In this document: positions 1-10,213 of the stretch, piece by piece
How the letters are laid out: every line of letters starts with the position of its first letter
How positions within the stretch are numbered: the first letter of the stretch is position 1
DNA from: Zygaena filipendulae
Lineage: Eukaryota; Arthropoda; Insecta; Lepidoptera; Zygaenidae
Length of the DNA: 64,000 nucleotides
Direction: 5' to 3'
Assembly: GCA_907165275.2 (NCBI GenBank)
Contig: OU015655.1
Span: 14,086,501 to 14,150,500, forward strand
Notes under the pieces: model-generated
Seen by the model: only the letters and a program-made list of their open reading frames with translations
Database searches by the model: none
Told to the model about the DNA's origin: nothing
Position numbers and translations under genes: made by a program

Positions 1-927
1 TTATTCATATACATACTTCTCACTATGTAATTAACCCACCATATCTTAATCTGACGCGCTCGAGTATTTCGAGTTATCGATTTTTTTTTACTAATCTGAT
101 CGGTTATTCTAGACGCACCCACCAGTGTAGAGGGCCTATATTTGGTGGAGGTACTCAACATGGTGCAAGGTACCCCCCTTATGTTCATCTGACGCGCTTT
201 AGCTAATCCACAAATCCCCTCTTGGCGGTCCGTACTATAAGTTAAACTATAAAACGTTGTTTTGTCTCTTTGTTTTATCATAACTGATACACACATAGAT
301 CGAAGGTGAAATAGACAAAGCAACTTTTGTCGCAACGTTCAGTATCTTTATTATGAATCACCAACAGAAACGAACAATTCACATTGTGATGTTTATTTTT
401 TATCTATTTATTTTTCAAGTCGACCCCAATGATGACCGGATGGTGACTGGTGGTTTAACGTTCGAAGTATGCATTTTTGAAACGGTGCTCCGAAGTTAAA
501 GCTAATCTACTTAGTGACTCACCGACAACTTAAACAAGCAAATTATGTAGAGGAGTTGGGTCCGAATACCACAAGGGAGTGATAACACGTCAAAAAGTTA
601 TTTAGCTAATTAGCGTCACTAAAACCAATGGATTCCTTTACGATGAATTTCACTTTTTGATTTCAATTATATCTAATACTGGTACAAATGAATTTTCCAA
701 AATTTTCTATTTATTATTATTTTAATTTTTAATTTTCTTTTATAATCTTTGAGCAGTTAATGAATCGGGTAGATAATTATTATACGTAATAATATTTACC
801 GTATTAATCAGCTAGTATAATTTAAATACAAGCAAAATTGGTATAATGTTTGTTCAACAGACTTTTATTTGACGTTCTATGACAATAGCAGAGTAAATTT
901 TAGGTTAAGTAGCAAGCAAATAATACG
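1..927. other. No recognised gene or repeat
   Basis: AT-rich sequence without a convincing open frame, structured RNA or repeat that recurs elsewhere in the window. I see nothing to annotate here. Confidence 0.5.
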
Positions 928-1045
928 AGGATTTTGCATACGCCTTTATCGGAGGTACAGAAAACGACATAGGGCAGGTACTATTGTTCCGGCATTTCGC
1001 GGAAACTCCAAAATTATCGTGTGTGAAACCGTGGGGAATGGCTAG
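928..1045 (+). mobile_element. Helitron fragment (3' end)
   Basis: A diverged copy of the Helitron 3' portion ending in GGCTAG followed by T. The 5' half is missing. The terminal hairpin has decayed, so this is an old copy. Confidence 0.6.
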
Positions 1046-1217
1046 TTTGTGTATATGGCTCGCGCAAACAAAGCATCGCAAATATCACTTTGCAACTTGA
1101 CAGTATAGGGAGCGCACATTCGATTAAGATTGTAAAATTGTTTTCCAATATCGTTTCTCTTTTGTCGGCCGCCGCACCGCTGCGATGATGCATCCACAGG
1201 TTCGATAGGTATTATTT

Positions 1218-1450
1218 GGACGCAGATAAGCAATAACATGTTAACCCACAAAATGAAGTTATAGATTCAGAACGATTTATTGAGAGTTAGAGAACGTTTT
1301 TTAATTATGTGTTTACCTTATTACATTGTTTAAATATGTAACTAAATATTGAACATAAAAAGTTGACACAAATGGCGCTCCTACTTTTGAAACACGATTT
1401 ACTCAAAATTTCTCCAGTGTGGGTTAACACACTATTGCTTATCTATGTCC
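1218..1450. mobile_element. AGATAAG-TIR MITE, copy 1
   Basis: Short non-coding element bounded by imperfect inverted repeats of about 34 bp starting GGACGCAGATAAGC on the left and complementary to GGACATAGATAAGC on the right. Five other copies lie in this window (2347, 16067, 26531, 29804, 53579). The 4-bp flanks here (ATTT left, AAAT right) do not match, unlike the other five copies, so one end may have been rearranged. No coding capacity; transposase would have to come from elsewhere. Confidence 0.8.
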
Positions 1451-1451
1451 A

Positions 1452-1634
1452 AATGTGAAAGTGTGGATGTTTGGATGTTTGTTACCCAATCACGCAAAAG
1501 CGGCTGAGCGGATTTGGATAAAATTTGGCATGCACGTTGTCAGGGGTACAGAGAAGGAGATAGCGTACTTTTCATCCCAGAATTCCTGCGGGAACTCCGA
1601 AATTACCGCGCGTGAAACTGCAGGGCACGGCTAG
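1452..1634 (+). mobile_element. Helitron, 5'-truncated, type A
   Basis: Starts directly after the preceding MITE in the type A body (GTGAAAGTGTGGATGTTTGG), lacks the TCCTACTAATATTATAA start, and ends CACGGCTAG followed by T. The MITE may have landed in the first bases of this Helitron. Confidence 0.75.
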
Positions 1635-2059
1635 TGAATAAATTATTTTGCTCTGTGGGACCGACCTACACGCATTGCCAAACTTAATAGGACCACTTGA
1701 CGTGTGGTTGCTTGTGAGAAGGATATTGTACGAATAGGTTCATTGTGCCGGTCCATTGTTGGACCGCGAACACCCAGGGTGGTCTCAACCTCCTTTACAC
1801 AACCACCGCCATTTTTATATTTAATCACTCGACCCTTGATAATGCCTTAAAATCATAACAGCTGAGCCCAATTTTAGTTACCTAAATACGCCTACCAAAT
1901 GTTTACTGAATTATTTATAAGCGGGCTTTCAATTAAATATTTATACATCATTATGAAATATAAAACGAAAAACATATTTCAACTCTCAATATAACTCAAT
2001 GCTTTCATCTAAATAATCCTTGGTATTATTATGATAGTGGTTGTTGGACATCCTTATTA
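1635..2059. other. Unassigned intergenic sequence
   Basis: A 61-residue minus-strand frame (1643-1828) is present but matches no family I know and has no splice or promoter context, so I do not call a gene. Confidence 0.4.
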
Positions 2060-2255
2060 CTAACTGTGCCCCGCGGTTTCACCCGCGGTAATTTCGGAGT
2101 TCCCGCGGGAATTCCGGGATAAAAAGTACCCTATGTCCTTTTCTGTACCCCTGACAACGTGCATGTCAAATTTCAAAACGTTCAGCCGTTTTTGCGTGAT
2201 TGCGTAACAAACATCCAAACGTCCACACTTTCACATTTATAATATTATAGTAGGA
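2060..2255 (-). mobile_element. Helitron type A, near full length
   Basis: Read on the minus strand it starts TCCTACTATAATATTATAAA and ends with the GC-rich hairpin and a mutated CTAG (CTAA-like on the plus strand). A short second Helitron 5' piece with ATTATAAACGCGAAAG follows at about 2260-2280. Confidence 0.8.
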
Positions 2256-2346
2256 TATATTATAAACGCGAAAGATATATGTATGGATGTAGGCCGCAAA
2301 AATTGTAGTGTCTCGTGATAGATTAAAACACTTTTATTTTGTATTT

Positions 2347-2580
2347 GGACATAGATAAGCAATAGTGTGTTAACCCACACTGGAGATATTTTGAGTGAAT
2401 CGTGTTTTAAAAGTAGGAGCGCCATTTGTGTCAACATTTTTACGTTCAATATTTAGTTACATATTTAAGCAATGTAATAAGGTAAACACATAAATAAAAA
2501 ACGTTCCCTAACTCTCAATAAATCGTTCTGAATTAATAACTTAATTTTGTGGGTTAACATGTTATTGCTTATCTGCGTCC
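2347..2580. mobile_element. AGATAAG-TIR MITE, copy 2
   Basis: Same family as the element at 1218 but inverted. The 4-bp direct repeat ATTT flanks it on both sides (2343-2346 and 2581-2584), as expected for a target-site duplication. Confidence 0.85.
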
Positions 2581-2675
2581 ATTTATAATAGGTTGTAATG
2601 TACATGTACTAGCACATGTGCGCACTCCAAAACACTGTCGACAGACTCTGCCCTTCTCAGCCGATGTAGGTACAT

Positions 2676-2811
2676 ACACTAAAAAAACTACTGAATGGAT
2701 GTTAACGAAACTTCACAATAATACATCGGAATAACACATAAGTTATATTGAAACCCGAAATTCCCGCGGGAACTCCGAAATTACCGCGGGTGAAACCGCG
2801 GGGACAGCTAG
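2676..2811 (+). mobile_element. Helitron, 3' part, type A
   Basis: Carries the body sequence ACTACTGAATGGATGTTAA and a well-preserved terminal hairpin, ending GGGACAGCTAG followed by T. The 5' end is not clear. Confidence 0.75.
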
Positions 2812-3160
2812 TGCAAAAATAAAACAAGCCAGGTCGATTTGAAAAATTTCTTTTTTGTAAATCGTTTCAAGATTTTCTAAAATTGTAAAGTTGAATAAAG
2901 AAATTTCGACGTTTATGGAATGTAATATGCAGGTATATTTCATGATTACGCTCATAAATTTGGTCGTGTTGCCTAATCGTCACTTTGGGGAATCGTTGGA
3001 ACAAAAGCATCGGACATACAGAATTTATCGTTACCGTTATAGGATCGTTAAAAAATATCGTTGTAACATTTCCATTTCGGCTCCGCGGTAAGGAAATATT
3101 AAAATCGCAGGAATATTTTGTTTTGTGACAGTTTTGTCTATAAGTCTTATCGGCAGACGA

Positions 3161-3180
3161 TTATCTATCTATCTATCTAT
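3161..3180. repeat. TATC microsatellite
   Basis: Five TATC-type tandem units immediately precede the type B Helitron, whose 5' TC coincides with the repeat edge. Confidence 0.8.
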
Positions 3181-3476
3181 ACTATAATAAAAGAGTAGAA
3201 TCCGCGATTCTGTACATTGAATATTTTTACCTAAAATTGAGAGGGGTGATAAAAGAAGAGTAACCAAGCCAAAAAAAAAGTTTTTAAAATTCTTTTCTGT
3301 CTGTCTGTTCGCTATAATCTCCGCATCTACTGAACGGATTGTCATGCAGTTTTCACTAGTAGATTAAGCTAGGTCTGGAGCAACATATAGGCTTTGTTTT
3401 ATTCAAATCGGATATCAGGAAAAAAAGTTGTTACATAAAAACTTTTCACGCGGGTGAAACCGCGGGGCACAGCTGG
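3176..3476 (+). mobile_element. Helitron type B
   Basis: Start TCTATACTATAATAAAAG is followed by AGTAGAATCCGCGATTCTG, a 5' region shared with copies at 21397 (+) and 38371 (-) but not with type A. The last about 35 bases are the common hairpin end; the terminal CTAG has become CTGG. Confidence 0.8.
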
Positions 3477-3564
3477 CAATTCATAATACGAATATACTTA
3501 ATAAACGTATTTCAATTGAAAGTGATTCAAACAAAACGGCCGTTTTGTCACTCTTTATTTTAAA

Positions 3565-3702
3565 CTAGCTCTGCCCTGCGATTTCACGCGTGTTAGGTTC
3601 AAAATTCCCGCATATAATAATTATAAAATTTTATCAAAATCCGTTCAGTAGTTTCGGAGTCCATCGCGGACAAACAACGTGACACGTGATTTATATATAA
3701 GA
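3565..3702 (-). mobile_element. Helitron type C, internally short
   Basis: On the minus strand it starts TCTTATATATAAATCACG and ends in CTAG. Its 5' TC directly touches the CTAG of the next copy (3703), giving a head-to-tail pair. Much of the middle is deleted compared with its neighbour. Confidence 0.8.
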
Positions 3703-3931
3703 CTAGCTGTCCCCCGCGATTTCATCCGCGGTAATTTCGGAGTTCCCGCGGAGGTTGCGGGAAAAAAGTACTCTATGTCCTTCAGTTCCCGAGGGAATTC
3801 CGGGATAAAAAGTATCCTATCTTTTAAGTTGGACCATATTATAAATGGTTACAAAATTTTTTCAAAATCCGTTCAGTAGTTTCGGAGTCCATCGCGGACA
3901 AACAACGTGACACGTGATTTATATATTAAGA
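3703..3931 (-). mobile_element. Helitron type C
   Basis: Minus-strand start TCTTAATATATAAATCACG with a following GTCACGTTGTTTGTCCGCG block, shared with copies at 34772 and 62897. The terminal hairpin and CTAG are intact. The middle contains two successive near-copies of the CCCGCGGGAATTCC-like core (3744-3758 and 3783-3800). Confidence 0.85.
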
Positions 3932-4069
3932 TTACAAAATCGCTATAATATATCCGTGTACGCATATTCAATTTCAAGTCTTCCTCATATCTGTCCACCT
4001 AAAGGCTGTGTTTACCCCAGATAGATCCCCCTAAGTGATAATGGTCGCCTTTTGTTTAAAATTCGCTCG

Positions 4070-4389
4070 AATGGGCATATTGACTAATTTTTTTTTAGTC
4101 CGTCTTGTAGATTAATAAGAAATATTGGACACGTATTTTTCTTTTTTTTACGTAATCAAAAAATAACAGCGATATATTGAGTTGAAATTTTGCGTGACGT
4201 CACTATTCTGACAGTTTGTATGGCGGTGTTAGCGGTTAGTGACGTCACGACCCCCTCACCGTAAACTTGAATGCGCTTTTTCTCTGTATATTTTAATTTA
4301 TTTGAAAGAGCAATAAATACGTGTTTTTTATTTTCTAACTGACGGACTAGTTAGAATTTTTATTTTCAAAAGTAGTCCACATCCCCATT
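4070..4389 (-). mobile_element. Paired-TGACGTCA MITE, copy 1
   Basis: Bounded by AATGGGCATATTGACTA and the inverted form of AATGGGGATGTGGACTA. About 320 bp, non-coding. Two GTGACGTCAC palindromes lie near the middle, about 45 bp apart. I set the orientation minus because the GGGGATGTGGACTACTTTTG end is on the right. Thirteen other copies occur in the window. I could not find a consistent target-site duplication. Confidence 0.85.
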
Positions 4390-4701
4390 AGTTTTGGTGT
4401 GCAAAAAAAAGTTGCCTTTATCTATTTATCTATAGATGAGTGTAACACTCGAATACTTATTACAATAACAGATCGCAAACAATGACCTATTTTTTAAATC
4501 CATTTTGTGCACGAAAAGCACGCGCCAAGGTTTACTGGGGTTATAGGCTTCGAATGGACAAACGGTGTAATATCGCGTCAGATTAAACGAAATACGGATC
4601 CCTTAAAAGAAATGCACTAAAGCAATATTTGTATTGCGTCAATATCTCAAGTTGTTGGCTCGCAAACAACATTGGGTGAGAAAACAAATTTTATCTATAT
4701 A
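4390..4701. other. No recognised feature
   Basis: I see no open frame or repeat here apart from short AT-rich tracts. Confidence 0.4.
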
Positions 4702-4986
4702 CTAGCTGTGCCCCGCGATTTCACCCGCGTGAGTTTCGGGATTCCCGCAGGAACTCCAATGCAGTCTAATGTACTCCTTATAACAACAGCTAATTAGCAG
4801 TGAAAGTCCCGTCAATATCGGTCCAACCGTTTCGGAGATTCACCCGCGTGAGTTTCGGGATTCCCGCAGAAACTCCAAACTTCTTTTATATAAACCTTGT
4901 CCTGACAATAACGAACCCAAAAAGTGCAGTCGTTTGTAAGTTATGCGCTTACCAACACATTTGACGATTCATTTTTATTATATAGA
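4702..4986 (-). mobile_element. Helitron type D with duplicated end motif
   Basis: Minus-strand start TCTATATAATAAAAATG, end CTAG. The block CACCCGCGTGAGTTTCGGGA occurs twice (about 4720 and 4843), so the element carries a second, internal copy of part of its own 3' end. Full-length relative at 37352; a degenerate one at 13002. Confidence 0.85.
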
Positions 4987-5163
4987 TTACTACATAGTAT
5001 AAAACAAAGTCGCTTTCTCTGTCCCTATATACGCAACGGATTTTGATGCGGTTTTCACCAATAGATAGAGTGATTTATGAGAAAGGTTTGTAACTATATT
5101 TTATTCTGGAATTCCCGCGGGAACTCCGAAATCACCGCGGGTGAAACCTCGTGGGTCAGCTAG
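4987..5163 (+). mobile_element. Helitron type E
   Basis: Begins at TTACTACATAGTATAAAACAA, touching the 5' end of the preceding opposite-strand copy, and ends GGGTCAGCTAG. The 5' region (ACAAAGTCGCTTTC, ACCAATAGATAGAGTGATT) is shared with copies at 41023 and 44364. Confidence 0.85.
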
Positions 5164-5282
5164 TCTATACATATAAAATGTTTTGTCTTGAATGACTGAT
5201 GGATCAACGCACAGCCTAAACCGCTGATCGTAGAGACCTGAAATTTGGAGGGTGTGTTCTTTGTATGAAAGGGTGAAAAGGT
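5164..5282 (+). mobile_element. Helitron type F, 3'-truncated
   Basis: Starts TCTATACATATAAAATG directly after the CTAG of the previous copy. Contains the type F block GACTGATGGATCAACGCACA and then loses similarity near 5282, before any terminal hairpin. Confidence 0.75.
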
Positions 5283-5527
5283 AGAAATGTTGTGTAAATA
5301 ATATAATGAACAGTTCAACAGAAGGTGGTTGTATTTTAAAGGTTATTCACGAAAAACTAATGTAATTTCAGGCAATTTAATTTCATTGTAATCTAATTTG
5401 TTACCCCGCAATGGAAAGAACAAAGCTGTTTCTATTTTGTAGCTTGTGTAAATTATTAACGTAATTTTCACTATACTCTTCGCTCCCAAAAATACCGTGT
5501 ACATTTAGAAGAAAAATTTAGTAACTA

Positions 5528-5806
5528 TACAACGTGTTAATGAATTCACCGAACCTATGTTACTCAGGATCACTGTAGATTCCTATAAGTGAAAGAATTT
5601 TCAAAATCCGTTCAGTAGATCCAGATATTACCCCTTACAACGTCACAAACTCACGAACTCACAAACTTTTGCTCTTTATAATATTAGTATGGATTTAGAC
5701 ATGGGCTAGTAAAAATGGAAAAATATAACCTATATTAAAATGGATTCGGAAGCCGATTCTAAACAACCAACTTCCTAGTTTTCAGTCAATTCATTAGCAC
5801 GTTGTA
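5528..5806. mobile_element. TACAACGTG-TIR MITE with nested Helitron
   Basis: Left end TACAACGTGTTAATGAATT and right end AATTCATTAGCACGTTGTA are inverted repeats of one another, as in the related copy at 62549. The central part is occupied by a Helitron fragment (5560-5693), which would be younger. Confidence 0.6.
5560..5693 (-). mobile_element. Helitron fragment, type G start
   Basis: Minus-strand start TCCATACTAATATTATAAAG; contains TTTTCAAAATCCGTTCAGTA. It lacks the 3' hairpin and CTAG. Same tail as the element at 36403. Confidence 0.6.
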
Positions 5807-6120
5807 TATCCATTAATTTACAATTTCAACAGCTCTATATTAATAATAGAGTTTTTTTTTTTTTAATTAAACATAATGAATGTAAAAGAAGTGATCTGGT
5901 TTTCTTCGTTATCTATGCTGCAATTTTTATTGGAAAAATATAACGTAACATTAAATCGTTAAAGTATTAATTTAAATTTGTCTTAGATTTTCTTACGTCA
6001 AAAGTCAAAACTAATTATCTTATCCTAAAATAAAAGCGTGGAAGAAAAAAAGTTTATAAACACAATTTTGTGTAGTGGGTTGCGCTAATGTAGACCCCGC
6101 TTTTTCCGATCGAGACTCAC

Positions 6121-6255
6121 CTTAGCCTGGAACGTGATACCGTACTGGAACGCCTCGTCGGGGTGCAGCGGTATTTTGGTGTCGTATTCGTCGTTGGGCA
6201 CCAGGTTGTACTGCTTGGTGGACGGCATCTTCCTGCCCCACTTGAGCAGTTTCAT
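6121..6255 (-). CDS. NOS1AP/Capon-like adaptor, N-terminal coding exon
   Basis: The minus-strand frame ends in ITFQAK and runs straight into a consensus splice donor (AAG|GTGAGT; last exon base 6121, phase 0). The segment MPSTKQYNLVPNDEYD followed by IPLHPDEAFQYG is the form expected for the N-terminus of NOS1AP (Capon), a PTB-domain adaptor that in animals links neuronal nitric oxide synthase and other partners to scaffolds; recognition is from family knowledge, not a search. Only about 36-45 residues are present, reaching the first strand of the PTB domain. The start is uncertain: the conserved Met is at 6228, an in-frame Met (MKLLKWGRK) at 6255, another at 6315 right after a stop. Further exons would be at lower coordinates, and none is visible. 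Codon use is GC-rich, unlike the surroundings, which supports selection. Confidence 0.75.
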
Positions 6256-6360
6256 GTGAACGCCGGTCTTGAGCACCACACGGACGCAGCGGGCCTTGTA
6301 CCCACGTCTAAACATCTAGACACATCCTCGACAACACCACCGCCCTCGAACACACTGTCG
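6256..6360 (-). promoter_or_regulatory. GC-rich region upstream of the NOS1AP-like start
   Basis: Sequence between the exon start and about 6360 stays GC-rich against an AT-rich background. It is open in the exon frame back to a stop just before the Met at 6315. It could be 5' UTR, extra coding sequence, or follow a splice acceptor at the TCTAG near 6316. I cannot decide between these. Confidence 0.35.
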
Positions 6361-6511
6361 CTGTCTGATCTGATCGATTACTTCGCCTGTAACAAACGAA
6401 AAAGTCGCATTGGAAAATCGTATGCAATCAGCAAGCAAAAGGTTATGAAAAATTATGAAATGCGCTATATTACACCTCAAAAATTATAAAGAAGAAATTA
6501 TGTAAAAAAAA

Positions 6512-6722
6512 ATGGACACTAGATATAGCGCATTAAAGTTTAGAGTGGGGGGCTCGTGACGTCATTGACTGCTATAAGCCTCCATAAAACTGCACCGGAT
6601 AGTGACGTCACGCGAAATTTCAACTCAATGCATCACCGTTATTGTTTGACACGTTTACGTGTCCAATATTCTTTATTAATCTACAAACCAGACTCAAAAA
6701 ATAATTAGTCAACTAGCCCATT
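6512..6722 (+). mobile_element. Paired-TGACGTCA MITE, copy 2 (5'-truncated)
   Basis: Begins inside the element at the AGCGCATTAAAGTTTAG block, keeps both TGACGTCA motifs and ends in the right terminus CAACTAGCCCATT. It lies just upstream (in gene orientation) of the NOS1AP-like exon. Confidence 0.75.
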
Positions 6723-7041
6723 GTCGAGGACAGGTTTGTTTACACATTTATCATACTGAACCAATGAGGTGGTGGACCCAATGATAAGTAAATTATATAA
6801 ATCAATTCTTTTAATAATAATTAGTTCCAACGATATAAGCTTAAGTTACACTTTGGAATCAAGTAAAACCATGTTTATGATATGAAATATCATTAGATAC
6901 AATTTCTTATAACTAGTGTTTAAAGTTTTTTAAAAATTTTACATTCCAATAGGTACATAGAAAACCCAAATTCAATTACATATATAAAAATTGCAGACCA
7001 ACAATAGCTTCGACTTTCCATCGGCTATTTTTATTTTAATA

Positions 7042-7254
7042 CTAGCTGTTCCCCGCGGTCTCATCCACGGTAATTTCGGAATTCCTGCGGGAATTCCGGG
7101 ATAAAAAGTACCCTATGTCCTTCTCTGTACCCCTGACATGCATACATACATCTATATGTAAAATTTCATGGAGATCGGTTGATCCGTTAAACCGTGAAAG
7201 CGTAACAAACAAACAAACAAAAAACTCACTTTCACATTTGTAATATTAGTAAGA
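7042..7254 (-). mobile_element. Helitron type A
   Basis: Full-length-looking copy: minus-strand start TCTTACTAATATTACAAATG, a short CAAA-rich tract (AACAAACAAACAAACAA) and end CTAG preceded by A on the plus strand. Confidence 0.8.
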
Positions 7255-8067
7255 ATTATATCATACTAATCGGAATCAGCTGGTTAGTGTGTTATGAAGA
7301 ATTTCATTATAAAATTACAGCGAAATTTTTGGTATACCCGTTGGTTGGATGCCGACCTTTATTCAGCAAAATCTTCTTTAATATTAATAACATAATTGAA
7401 CCAATAGTAATAATAACAAATTGTACAAATTGTTTTAAAATTCTTAGATTAAAATTTTAATACAGCTTTGAAATAAAAAAGTTGGTAGTATACAAATTTC
7501 TCGAACGTCTGAGTAGTTGGTGAGTTTACTAACTTGTTCCACAGTCTTTTCAGGAATTCAAACTTAATAACGTTATCATCAAAGACAGTTCAAATAATTC
7601 AAAATAAGCTAACAAACACAATTATAATTAATAATTATAATTATAAAATATTTCACATAAGTCTAACAGAACGGGTCGGGTATGTCGTATACACGCAATA
7701 AGTACATATGTGCTCGTCTAAAGTGTAATCTATGGAATATTTGCGAGCAATAATATTTTTCTTTTCTCTTTTGTTTCATCCTATTTTTTTATCATGGTCA
7801 TCATTAAACTAAACTACAAAAATAAAACCATATTATTATCTGAAGTTACCTATTTACATTAAAATGCTTGGGCGAAATGATTTCAAAGCTTAGATAAATA
7901 TAATATAACAGTAAGAGGCAACTCATCGTAGTTGATCTTTAATAGAACCTCTATGGGAAAGGAATAGATATTTAACCATAATACCAACTAGATTTTGGTG
8001 CCTTAATAAAACAAAGTGAAAGACGTACAAACAAAAAAGTTTAACGTTTCAAATGGTATTGTTCTGG
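7255..8067. other. Unassigned AT-rich stretch
   Basis: I see an internal AT-rich palindrome around 7622-7648 (TTATAATTAATAATTATAA) and otherwise no frame, RNA or repeat that I can assign. Confidence 0.4.
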
Positions 8068-8375
8068 AATTGGCTACTTGATAAATTTTTGTTTAGTCCG
8101 TTGTGTAGATTAGTAAAAAATATTGGACACGTATTTTTTCTTTTTTTACGTAATCAAAAAATAACGGCGATACATTTCGCGTGACGCCACAACCCGGTGC
8201 AGTTTGTACGGGGCTTATACTGAATATTGACGTCACGAGTCCCCCCCCCCCCACCTTAAACTTTAATGCGCTTTATCTATGTTTATTTTCATTAATTTTA
8301 AAAAGCAAAAAATACGTGTCTATTTTTTTATTTTCTAACTGACGGACTAATTAGAATTTTGATTTTCAATACCCT
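8068..8375 (-). mobile_element. Paired-TGACGTCA MITE, copy 3 (diverged)
   Basis: Same internal order as copy 1, but the left terminus reads AATTGGCTACTTG and the first palindrome is degraded (GTGACGCCAC). A C-homopolymer of about 10 lies at 8243-8252. An older copy or a sister subfamily, with copy 5 at 9775. Confidence 0.75.
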
Positions 8376-8723
8376 GGAGAATACCCTATTTGGCAAAATC
8401 CCTGATTTTTTTATTCACTAAAATTTTAATGCCTTTATATAGTGCATGTAACGAGTGCGTGGTTTTTGAAACCATCGGAAGGTGTTACGTAAAAACATGT
8501 CTGGTTAAGACAAAAAAATTAAATACTGAATTTTAAATAACTTCCTTTCGCCGTGGACACAAATCCTGTCTAATGGAAGTAATTAGGGTCAACGAGCGCC
8601 CGGCTTCAGTCGTCCGGTCCACGCTAAATGTTATACATACAGGCCTTGATCATTTTACTTTTCACACTCCCATACCTACAATACATAACCGGGACAGGCT
8701 GTTGGATATGACAGATAGCACAT

Positions 8724-9274
8724 GCCTACAAATACTTTGTCCTGATTCCTGAATGGGGATGTGGACTACTTTTGAAAATCAAAATTCTAATTAGTCCATC
8801 AGTTAGAAAATAAAAAAACAATAGACACGTATTTTTTGCTTTTTCAAATAAATTAAAATATACAGAGATAAAGCGCATTAAAGTTTAGGGTGAGGGGGTC
8901 GTGACGTCACTAACCGCTAAAACCGCCATACAAACTGTCAGAATAGTGACGTCACGCGAAATTTCAACTCAATATATCGCCGTTATTTTTTGTGTACGTA
9001 AAAAAAGAAAAAATATGTGTCCAATATTTTTTAATAATCTACAAGACGGACTAAAAAATAAAACATGCCCATTACTGACTGACGAATCAACGCACAGCCT
9101 AAACCGCTGATCGTAGGGACCTGAAACTTGGAGGGTGTGTTGTTAGTATGACTTAGGCATCCGATAAGAAAGGATTTTTTGAAAATTCTACTCCTAGGGG
9201 GCCAAAGTTAGTATGCAACAATTCCGCGGGAACTTCCAAATTATCGCGCGGGTGAAACCGCGCGGGACAGCTAG
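8724..9274 (+). mobile_element. Helitron type F split by a MITE
   Basis: The 5' piece (about 8724-8751, containing ACTTTGTCCTGA) and the 3' piece (9074-9274, from ACTGACTGACGAATCAACGC to GACAGCTAG) are contiguous in uninterrupted type F copies (15637, 57696). The interval is occupied by a paired-TGACGTCA MITE, so the Helitron is the older insertion. Confidence 0.75.
8752..9073 (+). mobile_element. Paired-TGACGTCA MITE, copy 4 (reference copy)
   Basis: 322 bp from AATGGGGATGTGGACTAC to CAACATGCCCATT-like end; the outer about 16 bp of each end are inverted repeats, and the sub-terminal TTAGTCCGTC/GACGGACTAA also pair. Both GTGACGTCAC palindromes are perfect, with ACTAACCGCTAAAACCGCC between them. 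No open frame of useful length. Nested in a type F Helitron. Confidence 0.85.
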
Positions 9275-9774
9275 TATCTAATAAAAATCTCTATTCGGAA
9301 TGGTAGTACCAATCACTTAGCTGAAATGTTCATGAAATATGCAATTCCCAAAATTTTTCTGAAATTCAACAGGCTACCGGAAAAAAAGGTCAAGCGAGTG
9401 TCAGCTCGTATGAAATTGTTAAACAGTGTGGAGTAAAATAAGTAAATTTTTTTTGTCGTTGTTTATTTAATAATAATAATAACAATAATAATTTTTTTTT
9501 TTACAACATTATCAATACAAAGCAATACACAGTCATGCAAGATCATAAAATAAAAACTTTAAACATTTAAAACTGAAGTATCCAAGGATTTTTTTTTAAA
9601 CACTAACTACGTTTAATTTTATTACAAATATTAAAATCTTACCTCTCTTAACCACGTGACCAAAGTATTTATTTATTTATTTATTTATTCATTTATATAT
9701 AAGTAGTTATATTGATTTCTAACTGCATCATTCAAAATCGGTAGCGGGTCGGGTCATTCAATAGTGGTGGAGCA
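9275..9774. other. Unassigned stretch with TTTA repeat
   Basis: Holds an AAT-rich tract (about 9471-9491) and a TTTA/ATTT tandem tract (9666-9692). No gene seen. Confidence 0.5.
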
Positions 9775-10070
9775 CAATTGGCTACTTGACTAAACTTTAG
9801 TTTTTCCGTCGTGTAGATTAATAAAAAAAAATTAGACACGTATTTCTCTCTGTTTTGCGTAATCAAAAAATAACGGCGATACATTGAGTTGAAATTTCGC
9901 GTGACGTCACAACCGTTATACCAAATAATGACATCACGAGTCACCCAACCTAAACTTTAATGCACTTTTTTTCCTTAGTTTATTTTCATTAATTTGATAA
10001 AGCAAAAAATACGTGTGTATTACATTTTTTTATTTCTAACTGACGGACTAATTAGAATTATGATTTTAAA
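9775..10070 (-). mobile_element. Paired-TGACGTCA MITE, copy 5 (diverged)
   Basis: Subfamily with the AATTGGCTACTTGACTAAAC left end as in copy 3. One TGACGTCA is intact; the second has become TGACATCA. Confidence 0.75.
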
Positions 10071-10213
10071 ATCCCACTTGCGACGACAGTGTGACATTTC
10101 AAAAACCTCGGTTTTAAAGAAAACGCAATTTTGAAGCTTATTAAGTTATACAAGATCGATTATACGTATAACTTAACTATAAAATATTGTATAGATTACG
10201 TAGTACTGTCACC

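Noticed and set aside
4070..4389. A defined target-site duplication for the paired-TGACGTCA MITE
   Set aside because: Flanks of the copies (AAT...ATT) are compatible with the ends themselves; no consistent duplication emerged over the copies.
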